Positions 16,211-23,576 of a stretch of DNA of 64,000 bases are shown piece after piece. The stretch's first letter is position 1. Each line of letters begins with the position of its first letter. Under the pieces are notes generated by a model. That model did not search any database. It was not told the DNA's origin and saw only the letters and a list, made by a program, of their open reading frames with translations. The stretch covers positions 1 to 64,000 of the forward strand of contig NZ_FMXR01000013.1 of the NCBI RefSeq assembly GCF_900104415.1, read 5' to 3'. The translations under genes were made by a program, and so were the position numbers. The stretch is from Eubacterium oxidoreducens (GTDB lineage: Bacteria; Bacillota; Clostridia; Lachnospirales; Lachnospiraceae).

Positions 16211-16247
16211 GCAGAGGGGCATAGCAGATGCTTCTCTGCTCTTTTTA
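16211..16247 (+). terminator. Terminator of the formate dehydrogenase operon
   Basis: GCAGAG / CTCTGC with an inner GCAT/ATGC stem and AGCAG loop, followed by TCTTTTTATTT. The class A repeat starts immediately after. Confidence 0.82.
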
Positions 16248-16382
16248 TTTAATAGGAAATTGCTCTGCATTTCCTATTAAACAAAAAACGCTCCGCTAAG
16301 GATGCGCACTCGCGCGAGATGAAAATGTTGCATTCTGCAACCGCGCTCGGCGCGAGCATGTCGCAAGCGACATGCTTTGTTC
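16248..16382 (+). repeat. Class A modular intergenic repeat, copy 2 (135 bp)
   Basis: Same orientation as copy 1 with one difference (T to C in the small stem following TTCTGCAAC). It lies 3' of fdhA, so the two copies form direct repeats around the whole formate dehydrogenase operon. Beyond it, 16383-16487 holds a run of eight G and a weak promoter-like TTGCAA-17-GACAAT. Confidence 0.9.
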
Positions 16383-16487
16383 TGGGGAACAGGAAAGGGG
16401 GGGGTTGCAAAAACCTGAATTATGTAAGACAATGCTAGTATATGATTTTAGAAATTAGTAAGCAAAATAAGGGGAATATATATTAAT

Positions 16488-17150
16488 ATGGAGAATCGAA
16501 CAAGGAGATGTAAGCTCGTTACGCTCATCTTATTAATTATATTTATCGCGTATACATTATTATTGAAAGTTGTGGATGTGCAGGCAATCGGTCCACAAGG
16601 CAGCGAAGTGGGATTCGCAACATTTAACAGCATGGTTTATCAAGTGGTTGGAAGTAATGAATTATGCTATGATGTGTCGAAGTACATTGGATATTTGGCA
16701 ATTGTAATTGCAATATTTTTTGTGATTTTGGCAATTCTACAGTTTGCACGGTCGAGAGAGTTGTCGAAGGTCGATTTGTCGCTTAAAGTACTGATTGTAT
16801 TTTATGTACTAGTGGGAATCTGTTATGTTTTATTTGAATTTTTAGTAATTAATTACAGACCGGTGCTTGAGGATGGTCAATTAGCAGCATCTTATCCTTC
16901 TTCACATACCATGTTGGCATTGTGTGTATTCGTAACAGCGAGGATGCAGTTTAAAAGCCGTTTTATGGAAGGATTTGCCAGAGGATTTTTGGTGATTTTA
17001 TTTGATGTATTATCTGTTGTTATGGTTTGCACAAGGCTTGCAAGCGGAGTGCATTGGGCGACGGATATTATCGGAGGCATTCTTTTGTCCGCCGTGTTAA
17101 TCTTTATATATAGAACTATTATTATGGTACGCAAGGAACGAATCTGGTAA
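16488..17150 (+). CDS. PAP2-family membrane phosphatase
   Basis: 220 aa with about six hydrophobic segments. The three phosphatase motifs are visible: INYRPVLED (variant of KxxxxxxRP, lacking the usual Lys), YPSSHTM (PSGH motif with Ser for Gly), and RLASGVHWATDIIGG (SRxxxxxHxxxD type, with Leu-Ala before Ser). Family members dephosphorylate lipid phosphates such as undecaprenyl pyrophosphate or phosphatidate. SD AAGGGG is about 13 nt upstream. Monocistronic, with its own terminator. Confidence 0.85.
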   Translation: MENRTRRCKLVTLILLIIFIAYTLLLKVVDVQAIGPQGSEVGFATFNSMVYQVVGSNELCYDVSKYIGYLAIVIAIFFVILAILQFARSRELSKVDLSLKVLIVFYVLVGICYVLFEFLVINYRPVLEDGQLAASYPSSHTMLALCVFVTARMQFKSRFMEGFARGFLVILFDVLSVVMVCTRLASGVHWATDIIGGILLSAVLIFIYRTIIMVRKERIW

Positions 17151-17170
17151 CTAGAATAAAGAAATCTGCG

Positions 17171-17212
17171 AAATTACCCGAAACCAATTATGGAGACGGG
17201 TAATTTTTTATT
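17171..17212 (+). terminator. Terminator of the PAP2 gene
   Basis: AAATTACCCG / CGGGTAATTT with a 16 nt loop, then TTTTATTTTA. Confidence 0.85.
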
Positions 17213-17341
17213 TTATAGGAAAGCGATTTGCATTTTCTGTATAAAACGGGATGTACATTTACACCAAGAGAACACACTACAAGATGCAGCCGAGAGCGAG
17301 TTTTGACTGTCACGAGCGTGATGCCGGTCTGGTTTCGGCTG
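17211..17341 (+). repeat. Degenerate modular repeat
   Basis: Begins with TTTTATAGGAAA...TTTTCTGTATAAAA, a decayed form of the class A first hairpin. It continues with a CAGCCGA/TCGGCTG hairpin enclosing GAGCGAGTTTTGAC, one base different from the class B tail motif, and a CACGAGCGTG palindrome. It lies downstream of PAP2 in the gene's orientation, like the intact copies. The rest of the 17151-17507 gap holds the PAP2 terminator and the nrdD promoter. Confidence 0.55.
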
Positions 17342-17432
17342 ATTTGGCTTGAAATGAAGTAGTAATTATAGTAAAGAATGCAGGGGATATTTGTATAAAA
17401 TGCTAAAAATAAAAATAGTTTTGAATGGACTC

Positions 17433-17460
17433 TTGAAATAACAACATGTTGTGGTATTAT
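17433..17460 (+). promoter_or_regulatory. Promoter of nrdD
   Basis: TTGAAA at 17433-17438, 16 bp spacer, extended -10 TGG-TATTAT ending at 17460. Predicted start near 17467; leader about 40 nt. Confidence 0.65.
17441..17452. promoter_or_regulatory. 12 bp palindrome in the nrdD promoter spacer
   Basis: ACAACATGTTGT is a perfect dyad placed between the -35 and -10 boxes, a position where a bound dimer would block polymerase. NrdR is the usual regulator of nrd genes, but this is not a clear NrdR box pair, so the binding protein is not assigned. Confidence 0.45.
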
Positions 17461-17507
17461 TTAACATGGAGCACAGATTCTAGTGCAAAATGAAACGAGG
17501 GAAAATT

Positions 17508-19685
17508 ATGAATGTAATTAAAAGGAATGGACAAGAAGTAGCATATGATATTACAAAGATCTCAAATGCTATGAGTAAAGCGAATAATGAAGTGCCGGAA
17601 AATGAAAGGCTAAGCTTTGATAAAATTAAAGAGATTTCCGATGATGTTCTTACGAAATGTGAGAGCCTTGAACGTTCCCCTTCCGTTGAAGAAATTCAGG
17701 ATATGGTTGAGGACGGACTGATGGGAGCCGGAGCCTTTTCTGTAGCACGTAAGTATATCCGTTATCGTTATCAACGAGCATTGGTGCGTCGGTCCAATAC
17801 GACAGATGAGCAGATTCTGACTTTGATTGAGTGTAATAATGAAGAAGTAAAGCAGGAAAACTCAAACAAGAATCCGACGATTGTTTCGGTGCAAAGAGAC
17901 TATATGGCGGGAGAAGTTTCCAAGGATATTACAAACAGAATTTTACTTCCGAAAGATATTGTAGATGCGCATAAAGAAGGAATCATTCATTTTCATGATG
18001 CGGATTATTTTGCGCAGCATATGCATAATTGCTGTCTGGTAAATCTAGAGGACATGTTGCAAAATGGAACCGTAATTTCCGGTACCTTAATTGAGAAGCC
18101 ACATAGCTTTTCAACGGCATGTAACATCGCAACGCAGATTATTGCGCAGGTTGCATCAAGCCAGTATGGTGGCCAATCCATTTCACTGTCTCACCTTGCT
18201 CCGTTTGTTAATATCAGCCGTGCGAAGATTCGCAAGCAGGTGCTTAAAGAAACCGCGCAGCTTGGTGTCAATCCATCAGACGAGGTCATCAATGATATTG
18301 TAGAGCAAAGACTTCATGATGAAGTCAGCCGGGGCGTGCAGACGATTCAGTATCAGGTTGTAACACTTCTTACAACGAATGGACAAGCTCCGTTTGTTAC
18401 CGTATTTATGTATCTTGGTGAGGCTAAGAATGAGCAGGAAAAGAAAGATCTTGCATTAATTATAGAAGAAACGCTTAAGCAAAGAATCCAGGGTGTTAAA
18501 AATGAGAAGAATGTATGGATTACACCGGCATTTCCAAAGCTTATTTATGTTTTAGAAGAGCAAAATATCCATGAAGACAGTGAATATTGGTATCTGACAA
18601 AGCTTGCGGCTGAGTGTACCGCAAAGCGTATGGTGCCGGATTATATCTCTGAAAAGAAGATGCTTGAGCTTAAGCGTGATAAGAATGGAGATGGACATTG
18701 TTATACCTGTATGGGCTGTCGAAGCTTTTTGACACCATATGTGGATGAAAATAACAATCCAAAATATTATGGCCGCTTTAATCAGGGCGTGGTAACAATT
18801 AACCTTCCGGATGTGGCACTTTCTTCAAAAGGTGACAAGGATAGATTCTGGAAGATTTTCGATGAGAGATTGGAGCTTTGCTATAAAGCTTTGATGTATA
18901 GACATAACAGACTTATGGGAACTTTGTCGGATGCGGCACCAATTCTGTGGCAGTATGGGGCTCTTGCACGTCTTGATAAAGGCGAACCTATTGATAAACT
19001 GTTATTTGGCGGATATTCCACTATCTCGCTTGGTTATGCGGGCTTGTTTGAATGTGTAAAATATATGACGGGTAAGAGTCATACCGACCCGCAGGCGACT
19101 CCATTTGCGCTTGATATTATGCAGCATATGAATGACAAATGTGCTGAGTGGAAAGCAAAGGAGAATATTGATTTTTCCATTTACGGAACTCCGCTTGAAT
19201 CTACAACATACAAATTTGCAAAGGCTCTTCAAAAGAGATTTGGCATCATTGAGGGTGTTACGGATAAGAATTACATTACGAATTCGTATCATATTCACGT
19301 ATCGGAAGAGATTAATGCTTTTGATAAACTTGCCTTTGAGTCGAAGTTTCAGGCTCTTTCTCCGGGTGGCGCAATCAGTTATGTGGAAGTGCCGGATATG
19401 CAGGACAATTTAGATGCGGTTCTTAAGGTAATGAAGTTTATCTATGAGAATATTATGTATGCAGAGCTTAATACCAAGAGTGATTATTGTCAGGTATGCG
19501 GATATGACGGAGAGATTCAGATTCAGGAAAATGAGCATGGCAAATTGATCTGGAAATGTCCATGTTGCGGAAATGAAGATCAGTCCAAGATGAACGTGGC
19601 ACGACGTACCTGTGGATATATCGGAAGTCAGTTCTGGAATCAGGGAAGAACGCAGGAAATCAAAGACCGTGTGCTTCACTTGTAG
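17508..19685 (+). CDS. nrdD: Anaerobic ribonucleoside-triphosphate reductase
   Basis: 725 aa glycyl-radical enzyme that makes deoxynucleotides from NTPs without oxygen. Residues 1-95 are an ATP-cone (VIKRNGQEVAYDITKIS) for allosteric control. The catalytic barrel follows, and the C terminus has the zinc site CQVCGYDG...CPCCGN and the radical loop RRTCGYIGSQFWNQGR with the glycine that is activated by NrdG. ATG 17508 has CGAGGG 5 nt upstream; the in-frame ATG at 17490 has no SD. The activase gene nrdG follows after a strong hairpin. Length is normal for the family. Confidence 0.96.
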   Translation: MNVIKRNGQEVAYDITKISNAMSKANNEVPENERLSFDKIKEISDDVLTKCESLERSPSVEEIQDMVEDGLMGAGAFSVARKYIRYRYQRALVRRSNTTDEQILTLIECNNEEVKQENSNKNPTIVSVQRDYMAGEVSKDITNRILLPKDIVDAHKEGIIHFHDADYFAQHMHNCCLVNLEDMLQNGTVISGTLIEKPHSFSTACNIATQIIAQVASSQYGGQSISLSHLAPFVNISRAKIRKQVLKETAQLGVNPSDEVINDIVEQRLHDEVSRGVQTIQYQVVTLLTTNGQAPFVTVFMYLGEAKNEQEKKDLALIIEETLKQRIQGVKNEKNVWITPAFPKLIYVLEEQNIHEDSEYWYLTKLAAECTAKRMVPDYISEKKMLELKRDKNGDGHCYTCMGCRSFLTPYVDENNNPKYYGRFNQGVVTINLPDVALSSKGDKDRFWKIFDERLELCYKALMYRHNRLMGTLSDAAPILWQYGALARLDKGEPIDKLLFGGYSTISLGYAGLFECVKYMTGKSHTDPQATPFALDIMQHMNDKCAEWKAKENIDFSIYGTPLESTTYKFAKALQKRFGIIEGVTDKNYITNSYHIHVSEEINAFDKLAFESKFQALSPGGAISYVEVPDMQDNLDAVLKVMKFIYENIMYAELNTKSDYCQVCGYDGEIQIQENEHGKLIWKCPCCGNEDQSKMNVARRTCGYIGSQFWNQGRTQEIKDRVLHL

Positions 19686-19719
19686 AAGTTTGATTTGACC
19701 GTAGTCTTAACATAAAAAA

Positions 19720-19767
19720 TGCAAACAACCTCTTCGCCGTAGTGATACGGGGAAGAGGTTGTTTGCA
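19720..19767. terminator. Strong hairpin between nrdD and nrdG
   Basis: A 16 bp perfect stem (TGCAAACAACCTCTTC / GAAGAGGTTGTTTGCA) with an inner CCGTA/TACGG. On the + strand no T-tract follows; on the minus strand the stem is followed by TTTTTT, so it would terminate minus-strand transcription (for example from metA). On the + strand it may act as a processing or stability element. Confidence 0.6.
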
Positions 19768-19831
19768 TAACGCAAAGTCCTGGCTGTTATAGTGCAGTGG
19801 CGGGGAAATATTGCGGAAAGGAATAAATAAT

Positions 19832-20368
19832 ATGAATTATGGAGCAATTAAAGATTGTGATATTGCAAATGGTGTAGGGGTTCGAATCTCATTATTTGTC
19901 TCTGGATGTACGCATTGCTGTGAGGATTGTTTTCAGCCTGAGACCTGGGATTTTTCCTACGGGGATGAGTTTACGGATGATACGATGGACAAGATTATCG
20001 GTATGCTGGATAAAGAGTATATTGATGGGCTTTCGATTCTAGGTGGGGAACCGATGGAACCGGAGAATCAAAAGAGCGTTCTCGAATTGATTTTGCGAGT
20101 GAGAGAGGAACTTCCGGATAAAAATATCTGGATATATTCCGGCTATCAATTCGATGCGGATATGTTAAATGGTAAGCTCAGGGAATGTCATTCAACACGA
20201 AGGATTTTGGAAAATATTGATGTTCTTGTGGATGGTGAATTCGAAAAAGACAAGAAGAATATCCGTTTAAAGTTTCGTGGTAGTGAAAATCAAAGAATTA
20301 TTGATGTGAAAAAGTCTTTGAATACGAATCAGGTCGTGCTGATTCCGGAACTTATGAAGATGCGATAG
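19832..20368 (+). CDS. nrdG: Anaerobic ribonucleotide reductase activating protein (radical SAM)
   Basis: 178 aa. Carries the radical SAM motif CTHCCEDC (CxxxCxxC) followed by FQPETWDF, then the SILGGEPM and IWIYSGY elements typical of NrdG. It uses SAM and a 4Fe-4S cluster to generate the glycyl radical on NrdD, its upstream neighbour. ATG 19832 with AAAGGA 9 nt upstream gives the usual family start (MNYGAIKDCDIANG); an in-frame TTG at 19811 is less likely. Confidence 0.94.
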   Translation: MNYGAIKDCDIANGVGVRISLFVSGCTHCCEDCFQPETWDFSYGDEFTDDTMDKIIGMLDKEYIDGLSILGGEPMEPENQKSVLELILRVREELPDKNIWIYSGYQFDADMLNGKLRECHSTRRILENIDVLVDGEFEKDKKNIRLKFRGSENQRIIDVKKSLNTNQVVLIPELMKMR

Positions 20369-20396
20369 AGACACAGAGGCGTCTTTACTACGTTAA

Positions 20397-20432
20397 GCTT
20401 TTCAGTCGGAGCTTGTACCCCGACCGAGAAGC
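20397..20432. repeat. Degenerate copy of the class B first hairpin
   Basis: GCTTTTCAGTCGG / CCGACCGAGAAGC stem with one mismatch and one wobble around AGCTTGTACC, clearly related to the first hairpin of the adjacent class B element (CAGTCGGAGCTTGTA shared). It lies just 3' of nrdG. Confidence 0.6.
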
Positions 20433-20436
20433 GTAT

Positions 20437-20567
20437 GTCAAGACTCGCTCGCGAGTCTTGCGCGCCGGATTCGGGTCTGCTTCAGCAGACAAATTCCTGT
20501 CCGAATCCGTGCGCATCCTCGCGGAGCGTTTAACTCAGTCGGAGCTTGTACTCCGACTGAGTTAAAT
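20437..20567 (-). repeat. Class B modular intergenic repeat, copy 1 (131 bp)
   Basis: Read on the minus strand from metA: TTTAACTCAGTCGGAG / CTCCGACTGAGTTAAA hairpin, core CGCTCCGC then GGATGCGCAC, a nested GGATTCGG...CCGAATCC with GTCTGC/GCAGAC, and a tail hairpin CAAGACTCGC/GCGAGTCTTG. It is identical to the reverse complement of 48139-48269 over all 131 positions. Its first bases ATTTAA encode the last Ile and the stop codon of metA. No ORF. Confidence 0.92.
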
Positions 20568-21476
20568 ATCTCGTACATCATAAGGTGTGGTTTGATATAC
20601 ATAATAGTTGAGCCAGTTTGAAAAGATAAGCTGACCGGCGGATCTCCAACGAACAATTGGAGATTTTGTCGGATCATCATCCGGAAAATAATTGACCGGA
20701 AGATCAGGATTCATGCCGCGTTGTGAATCGCGCAGATACTCTTGCGCGAGAGTGTCAGCATCATACTCCGGATGGCAAGTCATAAAGAATTTGTGAGAGT
20801 CGGTGGTCTTAAGGATGGACACACCGGCTTCTTTTGAAGTTGCCAAAAGTTCTAACTCCGGCACGGCCAGGATATCTTCCTTGGTACAATCTATAAATCT
20901 TGAGTGCGGAGCAAAGAAGCGATCATCCATGCCACGAAACAGCGGAGAGGTCCATTTTAAAATGGTATGCTCATAGATTCCGCTAAGCTTCTTGTCGCGC
21001 TTGGTCTTTTGTATTCCGTAATGATAATAAAGAGCGGCATAGGCGCCCCAACATAAATGCATAGTTGAGTGGACATGAGTTTTCGTCCATTCCATAATTT
21101 CGCAGAGCTCATCCCAGTATTCTACATCTTCAAATTCTACAAAATCTAAAGGTGCGCCGGTAATAATCATGCCATCATATTTTTCGTCCTTGACTTCTTT
21201 AAATGTTCGATAAAAAGATTCTAGATGAGAAGGATCAACATTATGTGGCTGGTAAGATGCCGTCTGCAAGAATTCTACTTCAATCTGGAGCGGAGTATTC
21301 GATAGCTTGCGCAGAAGCTGCGTTTCTGTGACAATCTTAGTTGGCATCAGATTAAGAATAAGTACTCGAAGCGGTCGAATATTCTGGTGCAAAGCAAAAT
21401 ATTCTGTCATCACAAAAATATTTTCTTGTTCAAGTATTGAAGTGGCAGGTAATGAGTCCTGAACTTTAATTGGCAT
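20562..21476 (-). CDS. metA: Homoserine O-acyltransferase
   Basis: 304 aa, first step of methionine synthesis: acylation of homoserine. Catalytic residues are in place: C142 in HLCWGAY, and the His and Glu of CHPEYD. The residue that sets acyl-CoA choice in the family (Gly111 succinyl, Glu111 acetyl) is D111 here, within TGAPLDFVEF, so the donor cannot be read directly; acetyl is more likely given an acidic residue. SD AAAGGAGG precedes ATG. The stop codon is provided by the class B repeat. No SAM riboswitch is seen upstream. Confidence 0.93.
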   Translation of the reverse strand: MPIKVQDSLPATSILEQENIFVMTEYFALHQNIRPLRVLILNLMPTKIVTETQLLRKLSNTPLQIEVEFLQTASYQPHNVDPSHLESFYRTFKEVKDEKYDGMIITGAPLDFVEFEDVEYWDELCEIMEWTKTHVHSTMHLCWGAYAALYYHYGIQKTKRDKKLSGIYEHTILKWTSPLFRGMDDRFFAPHSRFIDCTKEDILAVPELELLATSKEAGVSILKTTDSHKFFMTCHPEYDADTLAQEYLRDSQRGMNPDLPVNYFPDDDPTKSPIVRWRSAGQLIFSNWLNYYVYQTTPYDVRDI

Positions 21477-21505
21477 CTTTTGACCTCCTTTTAGCGATTA
21501 GTACC

Positions 21506-21534
21506 AATATAATATTTTTTCGGGAAAAATTCAA
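21506..21534 (-). promoter_or_regulatory. Promoter of metA
   Basis: Minus strand TTGAAT (plus 21534-21529), 17 bp, TATATT (plus 21511-21506). Predicted start about 21499, short leader with SD. Confidence 0.55.
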
Positions 21535-21568
21535 GTTATTTGGGGTAGGTTGAAATGGCTAAATAAAC

Positions 21569-21597
21569 TTGCCTTTACCTGTTAGTTGGACTATAGT
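21569..21597 (+). promoter_or_regulatory. Promoter of the DUF308 gene and probably trkAH
   Basis: TTGCCT at 21569-21574, 17 bp, TATAGT at 21592-21597. Confidence 0.6.
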
Positions 21598-21639
21598 GTA
21601 TTAAGTGGAAATGGTTTGGAATAAAGGAGTAAAAAAACT

Positions 21640-22188
21640 ATGGGAAATATAAAGAATACAAGAAGAATAGATCTTTCATTGACCGTGTTATTCTCATTAA
21701 TCATTGGAGTGCTTTTGCTTGTATGGCCGATTCAGACATCGTTTTCGGTGGTTAAGATTGTAGGAGTATTGTTGTTGATTTCCGGAATTGTGTCGCTTGT
21801 GACATTTTTACTCAGTCCGATTGGAGTGATTAGAATTGCCGGAGGTCTGGTGATTGTGATAATCGGTATTATATTTATAGCAATGCCAGGTGCGGTAATC
21901 TGGCTGATTTCGGTTTTAATAGGTATTCTGTTGCTGGTTCACGGAGTGCGTGATTTTAAGCTTGCGCAGGTAATGGAGCGGGAACGAGTGATAGCAATGC
22001 TGGTATCTATTGTGACAATTGTGCTGGCGATTTTACTAATCGTCAATGCTTTTGCAGTATGGAGCATAGGCTTAAGACTGGTAGGAATTGCATTAATTGT
22101 GGATGCTCTTGGAGATTTGTTCTTGGGTATCAAATCAAAAGGATTTTCTGCCTCAGAGCCGATTGATGTAGAATATAAAGAAAAATAA
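21640..22188 (+). CDS. DUF308/HdeD-like multispanning membrane protein
   Basis: 182 aa, about six short hydrophobic segments (VLFSLIIGVLLLVWP, VKIVGVLLLISGIVSL, IRIAGGLVIVIIGIIF, VIWLISVLIGILLLVHG, VSIVTIVLAILLIV, LVGIALIVDALGDLFLG), with the W-P after TM1 and repeated glycine pattern of DUF308 proteins. Function unknown; E. coli HdeD is linked to acid resistance. SD AAAGGAG. It is 24 nt upstream of trkA and may be part of the same transcript. Confidence 0.75.
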   Translation: MGNIKNTRRIDLSLTVLFSLIIGVLLLVWPIQTSFSVVKIVGVLLLISGIVSLVTFLLSPIGVIRIAGGLVIVIIGIIFIAMPGAVIWLISVLIGILLLVHGVRDFKLAQVMERERVIAMLVSIVTIVLAILLIVNAFAVWSIGLRLVGIALIVDALGDLFLGIKSKGFSASEPIDVEYKEK

Positions 22189-22212
22189 CTGTATCAAATT
22201 CGGAGGGAAATC

Positions 22213-23571
22213 ATGCAGATTATTGTAGTAGGCTGTGGAAATGTCGGAAGAACGCTGATTGAACAGCTGGTAAAAGAAGGTCATGATGTGACTGCGGTTG
22301 ATCTTGACAAAAGCCGTGTAGAACAAGTAGTACGGGAATATGACGTAATGGGCTATATCGGCAATGGCGCAAGTCGGACATTGCTTATAGACGCCGGCGT
22401 GAAAAAAGCGGATGTACTTCTTGCCGTGACGGCGGCAGATGAGTTGAACCTGCTTTGCTGCCTCATAGCAAGAAAAGCAGGGGATTGTAAGACAATCGCC
22501 CGTGTTCGAAATCCTATTTACACACTAGAGGAAGTGTCTTTTATAAAGGAAGAACTTGGACTATCATTGATTATTAATCCGGAGATGGCAGCAGCACATG
22601 AAATTGCACGTTTGATTAAATTTCCATCGGCAATCCGCGTGGAGAATTTTGCCAAGGGTCGTTTGGATCTTTTAGGATGCAGAGTGAAAGAAGGCTCGGA
22701 GTTGGCCGGATGTGCGCTGATGGATATTACATCGAAGCACAATGTAAATATGCTGGTGATTGCCGTGCAAAGAAAAGGGGAGGTTGTAATCCCTAATGGA
22801 CAGTATGTCCTTGAAGAAGGAGATGTGGTCTATTTTGTTGCCGAGCCGACAAAAGTCATGCAGAGCATGAAGAAACTTGGAAATGTGAATCGAAAGGTTC
22901 ACAAGGTAATGATTATCGGTGGCGGTGAAACTACGGTATATCTGTCTAAGCATTTATTGAATATCGGGATTCATGTGACCATTATAGAAAGCAGCAAGGA
23001 AAGATGCGGTGAATTAAGTGAACTGCTTCCAAATGCGCTCGTGATTTGCGGAGACGGAACGGATCGGGAACTTTTGCTTGAAGAAGGCATTGAAAGCATG
23101 AATATTGTGGTTGCATGGACCAATTTTGACGAAGAAAATATCATGCTGTCCTTGTACGCACAGCAACATGCCAAGGCGAAGGCAATCACGAAGATTCATA
23201 AGATTGAACATGATGAAATCCTTCAGACGCTGGATGTTGGAAGTATCTGTTATCCTAAGAAGATTACGGCGGAGCGGATATTGCAGTATATTAGAGCGAT
23301 GAATAACTCTATGGGCAGCAATGTGGAAACGCTATATCAGTTGGTGGACGATCGGATTGAAGTGTTGGAATTTGTTGTACGCAGTAATCACGACTTTTTG
23401 GGAATCCCACTGGAAAAGCTTCATCTGAAGAAGAATCTTTTGATTGCGTGTATCGTAAGAGCCGGCAAATTCATTATTCCGGGTGGTAAGGATGAGATAC
23501 GTATGAATGATTCGGTTATTGTAGTTACGATGGATCGAGGATTAGAATGTATTTCGGATATCATGAGGTAG
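22213..23571 (+). CDS. trkA: Trk potassium transporter NAD-binding regulatory subunit
   Basis: 452 aa cytosolic gating ring protein. Two tandem RCK units: TrkA_N starting VVGCGNVGRTLIEQL (Rossmann GxGxxG, residues 6-11), TrkA_C about 140-220, a second TrkA_N beginning VMIIGGGETTVYLSKHL (about 235), and a second TrkA_C to the end. Binds NAD(H)/ATP and controls TrkH. SD GGAGG. The trkH start is 5 nt beyond its stop. Confidence 0.93.
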   Translation: MQIIVVGCGNVGRTLIEQLVKEGHDVTAVDLDKSRVEQVVREYDVMGYIGNGASRTLLIDAGVKKADVLLAVTAADELNLLCCLIARKAGDCKTIARVRNPIYTLEEVSFIKEELGLSLIINPEMAAAHEIARLIKFPSAIRVENFAKGRLDLLGCRVKEGSELAGCALMDITSKHNVNMLVIAVQRKGEVVIPNGQYVLEEGDVVYFVAEPTKVMQSMKKLGNVNRKVHKVMIIGGGETTVYLSKHLLNIGIHVTIIESSKERCGELSELLPNALVICGDGTDRELLLEEGIESMNIVVAWTNFDEENIMLSLYAQQHAKAKAITKIHKIEHDEILQTLDVGSICYPKKITAERILQYIRAMNNSMGSNVETLYQLVDDRIEVLEFVVRSNHDFLGIPLEKLHLKKNLLIACIVRAGKFIIPGGKDEIRMNDSVIVVTMDRGLECISDIMR

Positions 23572-23576
23572 GAAAT

